64,000 nucleotides of DNA from Roseiarcus sp963742305 (GTDB taxonomy: Bacteria; Pseudomonadota; Alphaproteobacteria; Rhizobiales; Beijerinckiaceae): assembly GCA_963742305.1 (NCBI GenBank), contig CAVULN010000042.1, forward strand, positions 146,332 through 210,331, read 5' to 3'. Both the position numbers and the translations under genes were made by a program. Below are positions 57,641 to 64,000 of the stretch, piece after piece. The notes beneath the pieces are model-generated. The model did no database searches. It saw only the letters and a list, made by a program, of their open reading frames with translations, and was not told the DNA's origin. The stretch's first letter is position 1; the number at the start of each line of letters is the position of its first letter.

Positions 57641-57679
57641 GTCCTTCGAGACGCGCCTTTGGCGCTCTTCAGGACGAGG
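57641..57679. repeat. Dispersed palindromic repeat between livG and its binding-protein gene
   Basis: gtccttcgagacgcg...aggacgagg with arms gtcct (57641-57645) and aggac (57671-57675), and an inner gcgcc/ggcgc stem. Related to the element at 42764-42807. In the transcript it is a hairpin between the first and second genes, where it could raise the level of the binding protein relative to the rest. Confidence 0.65.
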
Positions 57680-57690
57680 TCGGACAGGCG

Positions 57691-58878
57691 TCATCGCTTG
57701 TTGCGGATGGGGATGTCCATGTCCTCGATCTTGAGTTCGCGGGTGAGCTCCGGAATGCCCCAGGCGACCTTCGGATCGACCTTGATCTTGAACGCGTACA
57801 TCGACTGGAGCGCCTGGTGATCCTCCTTGCGGAAGATCATCTCGCCCTTGGGCGTGTCGAACTTCATGCCTTCCATCGTCGCGATCAGCTTCTCGGCGTC
57901 GGTCGATTTCGCCTTCTCGACGGCCGTCACGAGCGCCATCGCCGCGGCGAAGCCGCCCGCGGTGAAGAAATCCGGCGGCGCGTTGAAGCGCTTCTCGTGC
58001 TCCTTGACCAGCCAGTCGTTCACCGGGTTCTTGGGAATGTCGTAATAGTAATAGGTCGCCCCCTCGAGGCCGGGGAAGCGCTTGTAGGCGGCGAGCGCGG
58101 GCAGGATGTTGCCGCCGGTCGAGAGTTCGATGCCGTAGCGGCCGGGATCGAGATCGGCGAGCTTGTCGAGCGGATCGCCGGCGCCGGCCCAGATGATCCA
58201 GATGATCTTGCGCCCCGGCTTGTCCTTGAGCGCGTCGAACAGGCGCTGCGCGGGCGCGGTGAAGTCGGTGGTGTTGATCGGGGCGTATTCCTCGGCGTCG
58301 ACGGTGGCCCCGGTCTTGGCCAGCGCCTCCTTGAAGGCGGCGACACCGTCCCGGCCGAAGGCGTAATCCTGCGCCAGCGTCGCGACATGCACGCCGGGCT
58401 TGCCGATCGCGACCGCGTTCGAGATCGCGTCCTGCGAGGAATTGCGCGCGGTGCGGAAGATGTAGCGGTTCCACTTCGAACCGGTGATCGCGTCGGCGAC
58501 CGCGGGCTCGACGATGAGGATCTTCTTGTGTTCCTCGGCCACCGGCAGCATGGCGATCGCCGCCGCCGAGGAGGTGGTGCCGACGGCGATGTCGGCGCCG
58601 TCGTCCTCATAGGCTTCCGCAAGCGCGCTCTTGGCGAGATCGGGCTTGCCCTGGTCGTCCTTGGTTATGACGACGATCTTGCGCCCGTCGACCTCCATCG
58701 TTCCCTTGGTCGCGTATTCGAGCCCGAGTTTGAAGCCGGTTTCGGTCTGCTTGGCGTAGGCCTGCAAAGGGCCGGTGAACCCCTGGATGAGGGCGATCTT
58801 CAGATCGTCGGCGCGCGCCGCGGAGGCCGCGCCGATGAGGCCCAGGGCGAAGGCCAGATGTTTGAAACCAAATCTCAT
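57691..58878 (-). CDS. Periplasmic substrate-binding protein of the Liv-type importer
   Basis: A 395-residue periplasmic binding protein (Peripla_BP_6 type). Signal peptide: KHLAFALGLIGAASAARA, cleaved before DDLKIALIQGFTGPLQAY. ATG 58878 follows GGAGGAGGCG. Blocks such as VVITKDDQGKPDLAKS, AVGTTSSAAAIAMLPV and KLIATMEGMKFDTPKGE fit the family. It is the first gene of the operon, followed by livG, livF, livH and livM. The ligand is unknown; relatives bind branched amino acids, amides or aromatic acids. Confidence 0.9.
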   Translation of the reverse strand: MRFGFKHLAFALGLIGAASAARADDLKIALIQGFTGPLQAYAKQTETGFKLGLEYATKGTMEVDGRKIVVITKDDQGKPDLAKSALAEAYEDDGADIAVGTTSSAAAIAMLPVAEEHKKILIVEPAVADAITGSKWNRYIFRTARNSSQDAISNAVAIGKPGVHVATLAQDYAFGRDGVAAFKEALAKTGATVDAEEYAPINTTDFTAPAQRLFDALKDKPGRKIIWIIWAGAGDPLDKLADLDPGRYGIELSTGGNILPALAAYKRFPGLEGATYYYYDIPKNPVNDWLVKEHEKRFNAPPDFFTAGGFAAAMALVTAVEKAKSTDAEKLIATMEGMKFDTPKGEMIFRKEDHQALQSMYAFKIKVDPKVAWGIPELTRELKIEDMDIPIRNKR

Positions 58879-59094
58879 GCGCGCCTCCTCCTGGACCCGA
58901 TCCAAGGCCTGGGCGGGGCGGCTTCGCGCCGCCCGAATTCCGCTCCCACGCCCCCGCCATGAGCTTTAGCCCGCGGCCGCTCGATGGGGCAAGACGGTCA
59001 CTCGCCGCGAACGGAGCGCGGAGCGCGAGGCGAGGCTTGCGCCGGGCGCCGCCCCCCGTATATAGCTTCGCTCACCGCCCGTTAGCGGTTATGT

Positions 59095-59171
59095 CGGAGT
59101 GTAGCGCAGCCTGGTAGCGCACATCGTTCGGGACGATGGGGTCGGAGGTTCGAATCCTCTCACTCCGACCA
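59095..59171 (+). tRNA. tRNA-Pro (anticodon CGG)
   Basis: Acceptor stem CGGAGTG (59095-59101) pairs with CACTCCG (59161-59167), followed by A and an encoded CCA. The anticodon stem CATCG/CGATG encloses the loop TTCGGGA, giving anticodon CGG at 59129-59131. The T arm is GGAGG-TTCGAAT-CCTCT. It reads the proline codon CCG, common in this GC-rich genome. Confidence 0.95.
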
Positions 59172-59373
59172 TAAAACTCAACGGCTTAACGCCACAATTC
59201 CTTCGCGAGCTTGCTAAAGGCTTTCGCGGATTCCGCGCTGGTTGCGCTCGCGTCGGCGGTTCGCCGGACCCCAAGGCTTCCGCGAGGGGCTGGCGCAACG
59301 CCCTGACGCAAGGCATGGTCGCTCGCGAGGCCGCGCCCTCGGCGACGGGCGCGGCGACGGCGAGGCGGTTCCC

Positions 59374-60102
59374 ATGAACGTATTGGTCATCGACGTTGGC
59401 GGCACCCACGTCAAAATCCTCGCGACCGGCCAGACCGACAAGCGGGAGTTCGCTTCGGGGCCGAAGATGACGCCGCAAGAGATGGTCTTAGGCGTGAAGC
59501 GGCTCGCCGCGGGGTGGAGCTACGACGTGGTGTCGATCGGCTATCCGGGCCCGGTCCTGCACAATCGGCCGGTCGCGGACCCGAAGAATCTCGGCCACGG
59601 CTGGATGGGCTTCGACTTCAAAAAGGCGTTCGCGCGGCCGGTCAAGGTCGTCAACGACGCGGCGATGCAGGCGCTCGGCAGCTACAGAAAGGGCTCGATG
59701 CTGTTCCTCGGGCTCGGAACCGGGCTCGGCTCGACGCTGATCGTGGACGGAATCATCGAGCCGATGGAGCTTGCTCATCTTCCCTACAAGAAGGCGACTT
59801 ACGAGGACTATGTCGGCGAGCGGGGCCTTGAGCGGCGCGGCAAGAAAAAGTGGCGCAAGCACGTGTTTGACGTGGTCGAGCGATTGGTCGCCGCGCTCGA
59901 GCCCGAAGATGTCGTGCTCGGCGGGGGCAACGCCAGATTGCTGAAGGAGCTGCCGCCGAAGTGCCGGCTGGGCGACAATTCCAATGCCTTCAGGGGCGGA
60001 TTTAAGATGTGGGAAGACTCGGCTGCGGCGCGGCCCAAGCCTGTGGTTGCGCCGAAGCGGCGCGCGACGATAAAGTCGAAACGGTCTTCGAGCCGCCGTT
60101 GA
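59374..60102 (+). CDS. ppgK: ROK-family polyphosphate glucokinase-like protein
   Basis: A 242-residue sugar kinase. The phosphate motif LVIDVGGTHVKILATG is at the N-terminus, the catalytic Asp region is KVVNDAAMQALGSY, and the adenosine motif LFLGLGTGLGSTLIVDG follows, then EDVVLGGGNARLL. This short ROK form resembles PpgK, which uses polyphosphate (and often ATP) to phosphorylate glucose. The C-terminal tail is unusually basic (KPVVAPKRRATIKSKR), which could help bind polyphosphate. ATG 59374 was chosen. It lies 30 bp before gnd, so both feed glucose into the pentose phosphate pathway. Confidence 0.8.
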   Translation: MNVLVIDVGGTHVKILATGQTDKREFASGPKMTPQEMVLGVKRLAAGWSYDVVSIGYPGPVLHNRPVADPKNLGHGWMGFDFKKAFARPVKVVNDAAMQALGSYRKGSMLFLGLGTGLGSTLIVDGIIEPMELAHLPYKKATYEDYVGERGLERRGKKKWRKHVFDVVERLVAALEPEDVVLGGGNARLLKELPPKCRLGDNSNAFRGGFKMWEDSAAARPKPVVAPKRRATIKSKRSSSRR

Positions 60103-60132
60103 ATCGCTCGACCCATCTGAAGGAGCCGGATT

Positions 60133-61152
60133 ATGCAGCTTGGAATGGTGGGCCTCGGCCGGATGGGCGCCAACATGGTTCGCAGGCTCCTGGCCGACGG
60201 CCATGAATGCGTGGTCTTCGACATGTCTCAGAAGGCCGTCGAGGACCTCGCCAAGGAAAAGGCGAAGGGCAGCTCCTCGCTCGCGGACCTGGCCAAAAAG
60301 CTCCAGAAGCCGCGCGCGGTCTGGCTCATGGTCCCCGCTGCGGCCGTCGACAAGACGATCGCCGACCTTCTGCCCGCGCTCGAACCCGGCGACACGATCA
60401 TCGACGGCGGCAATTCCTACTATATCGACGACCTGCGCCGCTCGCACGAGCTGTCGTCGAAAAAGATCGACTATGTCGACGTGGGCACCAGCGGCGGCGT
60501 GTGGGGGCTCGAGCGCGGCTATTGCATGATGATCGGCGGCCCCGACCAGACGGTCAAGCGCCTTGACCCGATCTTCAAGACGCTCGCGCCGGGGGCGGGC
60601 TCCATTTCCCGCACTCCCGGCCGCAAGGGCGCCGTCAGCACGGCCGAACAGGGCTATCTCCATTGCGGGCCGAACGGCGCCGGACATTTCGTCAAGATGG
60701 TCCACAACGGCATCGAATACGGCATCATGGCCGCTTACGCGGAGGGGCTCGATGTCCTCAGGGGAGCGAACGCCGGCGAAAAGACGCACGCGATCGACGC
60801 GGAGACGACGCCGCTGCGCAACCCCGGGGACTACAAATACGACATCAACCTGCCGGACGTCGCCGAGGTCTGGCGGCGCGGCAGCGTGATCGCCTCGTGG
60901 CTCCTCGATCTGACCGCGACGGCGCTCGCCGAGGATTCCGCCCTCTCGAAATTCACCGGGCGCGTGTCCGATTCCGGCGAAGGCCGCTGGACGATCAAGG
61001 CGGCGATCGACGAAGGCGTGCCGGTGCCGGTCCTGAGCACCGCCCTCTATGAGCGCTTCTTCTCGCGCGGCGACGCGGACTACCAGAACAAGCTCCTCTC
61101 GGCGATGCGCTTCCAGTTCGGCGGGCACCTGGAGAAGCCGCAGCCCAAGTAG
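60133..61152 (+). CDS. gnd: 6-phosphogluconate dehydrogenase, decarboxylating, short form
   Basis: A 339-residue enzyme that oxidises 6-phosphogluconate to ribulose 5-phosphate. Rossmann motif MVGLGRMGANMVRRL, substrate-binding DVGTSGGVWGLERG, and catalytic GPNGAGHFVKMVHNGIEYG are present. The short form (about 300-340 residues against 470 for the common form) is often NAD-preferring and dimeric or tetrameric. Start ATG 60133 follows AAGGAG. It forms a small carbon-metabolism operon with the kinase upstream. Confidence 0.93.
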   Translation: MQLGMVGLGRMGANMVRRLLADGHECVVFDMSQKAVEDLAKEKAKGSSSLADLAKKLQKPRAVWLMVPAAAVDKTIADLLPALEPGDTIIDGGNSYYIDDLRRSHELSSKKIDYVDVGTSGGVWGLERGYCMMIGGPDQTVKRLDPIFKTLAPGAGSISRTPGRKGAVSTAEQGYLHCGPNGAGHFVKMVHNGIEYGIMAAYAEGLDVLRGANAGEKTHAIDAETTPLRNPGDYKYDINLPDVAEVWRRGSVIASWLLDLTATALAEDSALSKFTGRVSDSGEGRWTIKAAIDEGVPVPVLSTALYERFFSRGDADYQNKLLSAMRFQFGGHLEKPQPK

Positions 61153-61359
61153 GCGAGCCTTCGCGCCGTCTTCGGCGACGGCGCCGCGCGCAGTCCTTGG
61201 GGAGGCAGACTTGCGCGCGAAAGCGGCCGAGCCGCCGCGGCGGGCGTTCGCGCCTTTCAAGTCGCACCGCCGTGGGGTATTGTGGCGCGCTTGTCGCCGA
61301 GAGCAGGCGAGCGCTGAATGATCTGACAGGTCGAGTCCGCGGCGGAGGCGATTGATCCC

Positions 61360-63123
61360 GTGGAACCCCACGTTGAAGAGCGTCGGCTCGCGGCAATTCT
61401 GGCCGCTGACGTGGTCGGGTACAGCCGGCTCATGGAGGTCGATGAGGCCGGAACGCTCGCCCGGCTCAAGACCGTGCGGCTCGAAATCATCGATCCCGCG
61501 ATCGCCAAATGCCGGGGCCGCCTGATCAAAACCACCGGCGACGGCATGCTGGTGGAGTTCCAGAGCGTGACGGACGCGCTGGTTTGCGCCGTCGATTTTC
61601 AGCAGCGCATGGCGCGGCGCAATCGCGACATGCCGGCGGCGCGCGCCCTGCTCTACCGCATCGGCCTCAATCTCGGCGATGTCATCGTCGAAGACGGCGA
61701 CATCTTCGGCGACGGCGTCAACGTGGCGGCGCGGCTCGAGGCCATGGCGGAGCCCGGGGGAATCTGCATCTCCGCGGCGGTCCGCGATCAGGTCGGCGAC
61801 CGGCTCAAGCTCGCGTACGCGGATCTCGGCGAGCAGCAGGTCAAAAACATCAGCCGGTCGATTCGCGCCTACAAGGTTCTGCTCGAAGGGCCGGCCTCGG
61901 ACGCCGGGCACGCCGCCGGCCCGTCCGCCGCGCCGCAGCCGGGCGCCAAAAAACCCTCGATCGCGGTTTTGCCGTTCGACAATATGAGCGGCGATCCGGA
62001 GCAGGAGTTTTTCGTCGACGGACTGACCGAGGACATCATCACCGAACTGTCGCGTTTCCGCGAGCTGTTAGTGATCTCCCGCAACGCCGTGTTCGTCCAC
62101 AAGGGCAAGCCCGTCAAGGCCAAGCAGGTCGCGCGCGAGTTCGGGGTGGACTACATCGCCGAAGGCAGCGTGCGCAAGGCGGGCGATCGGGTCAGGGTCA
62201 CCGTCCAGCTCATCGACGGCGAGACCGAGACGCACATCTGGGCCGAGCGCTACGATCGCAAGCTCGAGGACATTTTCGCCATCCAGGACGAGATCACCGC
62301 GTCCATCTCTTCGACCCTCTTTGGCCGCGTCGAGGCCGCGCGGCACGATCGGGTCAAGCGCAAGACCACCGCGAACATGGCGGCCTACGAGCATGTGTTG
62401 ACCGGCAAGGTCCTGCATCACCGGTCGAACCGCGAAGCCAACGCCGAGGCTCTTCGCGCGCTTGGCCGGGCGATCGAGCTTGATCCCAACTACGCCCACG
62501 CCCACGCGTGGATGGCCTGCGTCAGCGGCCAGGCCTGGACTCACGGTTGGTGCGACGACAGGAGCGCATTCGAGCAGCGGATCTTGAGCGAATTGCGGAC
62601 CGCGCTCGCGCTCGACGACAACGACGCCGACGTGCATCGAATCCTGGCTGCCGTCCATCTCACCTTCAACGAGCACGACAAGGCGGCCTATCATCAGGAA
62701 CGCGCGCTGAGCCTCAATCCCAACAGCGATCTCATCGTCGTGCAGCAGGGCGAGGTGCTCACCTGGCTCGGACGGCCGGAAGAAGGGATCGAATGGATTC
62801 GCCGGGCGATGCGGCTCAATCCCTATCACCCGGAGCGCTTCTGGAGTCATCTCGGCCGGGCGCAATACACCGCCCGCGCTTATGCGGATGCGATCGCCTC
62901 CTTCAGCAAGCTCACCACGCCCGACCATACCCATCACGCGTTTCTGGCGGCGTCATCGGCGCAGCTCGGCAATCGCACCGCCGCGGGCGCCCATGCCCGG
63001 GAAATTCTGCAAATGGAGCCGGCTTTTGCGGCTCAAGCCTTCATCGGCACGCTGCATTACCGCAACCCCGGCGACGGGGAGCACGTGCGCGAGGGCCTGC
63101 TCAAGGCCGGTCTGCCGGACTAG
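61360..63123 (+). CDS. Class III adenylate cyclase domain fused to TolB-like and TPR regions
   Basis: A 587-residue protein. The cyclase domain (residues 1-170) has both metal Asp residues (ILAADVVGYSRLM and IKTTGDGMLVEF) and the transition-state Asn-Arg pattern in FGDGVNVAARLE. From residue 200 a TolB-like domain follows (SIAVLPFDNMSGDPEQEFF, LTEDIITELSRF, YIAEGSVRKAGDRVRV), then TPR repeats (ALGRAIELDPNYAHAHAW, AALSLNPN-type units). GTG 61360 follows CGGAGG. This combination is frequent in Hyphomicrobiales, often in many copies; the TPR part probably senses or scaffolds partner proteins. No membrane helix is seen. Confidence 0.88.
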   Translation: MEPHVEERRLAAILAADVVGYSRLMEVDEAGTLARLKTVRLEIIDPAIAKCRGRLIKTTGDGMLVEFQSVTDALVCAVDFQQRMARRNRDMPAARALLYRIGLNLGDVIVEDGDIFGDGVNVAARLEAMAEPGGICISAAVRDQVGDRLKLAYADLGEQQVKNISRSIRAYKVLLEGPASDAGHAAGPSAAPQPGAKKPSIAVLPFDNMSGDPEQEFFVDGLTEDIITELSRFRELLVISRNAVFVHKGKPVKAKQVAREFGVDYIAEGSVRKAGDRVRVTVQLIDGETETHIWAERYDRKLEDIFAIQDEITASISSTLFGRVEAARHDRVKRKTTANMAAYEHVLTGKVLHHRSNREANAEALRALGRAIELDPNYAHAHAWMACVSGQAWTHGWCDDRSAFEQRILSELRTALALDDNDADVHRILAAVHLTFNEHDKAAYHQERALSLNPNSDLIVVQQGEVLTWLGRPEEGIEWIRRAMRLNPYHPERFWSHLGRAQYTARAYADAIASFSKLTTPDHTHHAFLAASSAQLGNRTAAGAHAREILQMEPAFAAQAFIGTLHYRNPGDGEHVREGLLKAGLPD

Positions 63124-63146
63124 AGCGCTCGGCTATTCGGTCGAAT

Positions 63147-63226
63147 CGCCGCGCGCTCTAGCTTCTTTGATTTCGCGCGCTTTTTGGCGAAAAACCGGTG
63201 TCCACTTTTTCGCCGCGCGCTCTAGC
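63147..63226. repeat. Dispersed repeat with direct and inverted arms
   Basis: CGCCGCGCGCTCTAGC occurs twice (63147-63162 and 63211-63226) and frames a strong 9-bp hairpin GGCGAAAAA/TTTTTCGCC (63186-63194 with 63206-63214). This sort of element is widely repeated in genomes of this order and may also serve as a terminator behind the cyclase gene. Confidence 0.7.
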
Positions 63227-63340
63227 CGCGCCCGCGGCGGGGAACAATGCGACCGGCGTGGCGTTTTATCGCTGGTTGGGCGTCGGCTTTCGCCCCTATC
63301 CGCTCGACTCTCGAACCCCATCGCGAGAAAGGAGCGTTCG

Positions 63341-63493
63341 ATGAATCCGCACGAACGTCCGGTCGTAACCGAGGCCAATGAGGAGGCCGTGCGGGCGGGC
63401 TCCACGGGGCATTACGTCCGTTACATGGTCATCGGCAGCCTCGCGCTGGCCCTGATCGCCTGGGTCCTTGTCGAGATATTCGTCAGGCCGTGA
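63341..63493 (+). CDS. Small single-helix membrane protein
   Basis: A 50-residue protein with a soluble acidic N-terminus (HERPVVTEANEEAVRAG) and one membrane helix (YMVIGSLALALIAWVLVEIF). ATG 63341 follows a strong AAAGGAG site (63328-63334). Its stop overlaps the GTG of the uracil-DNA glycosylase gene, so the two are likely translated from one transcript. Function unknown; the short length and clear ribosome site make it a credible small gene. Confidence 0.7.
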   Translation: MNPHERPVVTEANEEAVRAGSTGHYVRYMVIGSLALALIAWVLVEIFVRP

Positions 63494-64000
63494 GCGTCCA
63501 GGGCGAGGACGGGCGGCGGCAGGACAGCCTCGACAGCTTGCGTCGCGAAGCCGCCTCCTGTCGCGCCTGCCCTTTGTGGGCGAACGCCACTCAGACGGTG
63601 TTCGGCGAAGGGCCGCCGCACGCTGAAATCATGTTCGTCGGCGAGCAGCCTGGAGATAAAGAGGACCGCGAGGGCCGGCCGTTTGTCGGGCCGGCGGGTC
63701 TTCTGCTGGACAAGGCGCTCGTGGAGGCCGGCGTCGACCGCAGGCGCGTCTACGTGACCAACGCGGTCAAGCATTTCAAGTTCGAGCCGCGCGGCAAGCG
63801 GCGGCTGCACAAGCGCCCCAACGCCAGCGAAATCCGGATTTGCCGGCAGTGGCTCCTTGCGGAAATCGAAGCTGTGCGGCCGCGGCTCGCCGTCGCCCTT
63901 GGAGCGACCGCCGCGCTCGGTCTAACGGGGCGAGCGATCCCGGTTCAGAGCCATCGCGGCGCGGTTCTCGATGGGGCGAACGGACTGCGGGTCTTCGTCA
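63490..64000 (+). CDS. udgX: UdgX-type uracil-DNA glycosylase, 5' part
   Basis: The gene starts at GTG 63490 and runs off the window after about 170 residues. An N-terminal CRACPLWANATQTVFGEGP provides two Cys ligands of a [4Fe-4S] cluster, then VGEQPGDKEDREGRPFVGPAG (motif A) and VTNAVKHFKFEPRGKRRLHK. The loop KRRLH is characteristic of UdgX, whose His forms a covalent bond with the sugar after removing uracil, so the protein stays locked on DNA. ALGATAALGLTG and QSHRGAVLDG follow. The C-terminal motif is outside the window. Confidence 0.85.
   Translation, partial: MSVQGEDGRRQDSLDSLRREAASCRACPLWANATQTVFGEGPPHAEIMFVGEQPGDKEDREGRPFVGPAGLLLDKALVEAGVDRRRVYVTNAVKHFKFEPRGKRRLHKRPNASEIRICRQWLLAEIEAVRPRLAVALGATAALGLTGRAIPVQSHRGAVLDGANGLRVFV

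Noticed and set aside
59172..59373. Phage or island attachment at the tRNA-Pro 3' end
   Set aside because: No integrase gene and no repeat of the tRNA 3' end was seen; the following genes are housekeeping.
59089..59478. Minus-strand frame with VGVRGFEPPTPSSRTM near its end
   Set aside because: It is the well-known false translation of a tRNA-Pro gene; the tRNA structure is perfect.

Overview
The window is GC-rich, densely coding chromosomal DNA that looks like an alphaproteobacterium of the order Hyphomicrobiales (Rhizobiales). Supporting signs are a CtrA regulator with clustered GANTC sites upstream, a GTTC-N7-GTTC LexA box, the lytic transglycosylase/dapA/smpB gene order, a split pntAA-pntAB-pntB transhydrogenase and the kinds of palindromic dispersed repeats common in that order. 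There is no rRNA here, so I do not name a genus.

Layout. 1-3.5 kb: end of a BMP-type (nucleoside-like) ABC importer with two tandem paralogous binding proteins; its second permease carries a frameshift. 3.7-6.3 kb: a GT61 glycosyltransferase, a DUF6065-like protein and a small secreted His/Tyr-rich protein. 6.4-10.4 kb: slt, dapA, smpB. 10.4-20 kb: a secreted protein, a SLATT/DUF4231 membrane protein, metY, DUF1003, a frameshifted DUF4239 gene, an SbmA/BacA-like ABC exporter, a META protein, a small heat-shock protein with a ROSE-like thermosensor leader, and threonine aldolase. 20.4-26.7 kb: gltB and gltD for ammonium assimilation. 26.7-34.1 kb: a GT-C-like membrane protein, ctrA divergent from fliJ, the pnt operon and an alpha/beta hydrolase. 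34.1-41.5 kb: a decayed gap, a frameshifted MATE transporter, an acetyltransferase, a nucleoside hydrolase and SOS-controlled dnaE2.

41.5-46.1 kb is the accessory, decayed part: an IS630 remnant, a small membrane protein, an FNR-type box, a copper nitrite reductase with a C-terminal cytochrome c domain that is cut by an IS5-type remnant, the 3' end of a probable SCO gene, and a proline-racemase-family enzyme. 46.2-50.9 kb is a three-gene 2-oxoacid:ferredoxin oxidoreductase operon with its own FAD/NAD(P)/ferredoxin subunit. 51-54 kb: a divergent response regulator/hybrid kinase pair and a TRIC-family channel. 54-58.9 kb: a five-gene branched-chain-amino-acid-type ABC importer on the minus strand. 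59.1-64 kb: tRNA-Pro(CGG), polyphosphate glucokinase-like ROK kinase, 6-phosphogluconate dehydrogenase, an adenylate cyclase-TPR protein, a one-helix membrane protein and the start of a UdgX-type uracil-DNA glycosylase.

Redox and nitrogen themes recur (transhydrogenase, GltBD, NirK, KorAB with an electron-transfer subunit). Three conserved genes each carry one single-base frameshift, which may be real decay or sequence error. No CRISPR array, prophage or complete defence island was seen.
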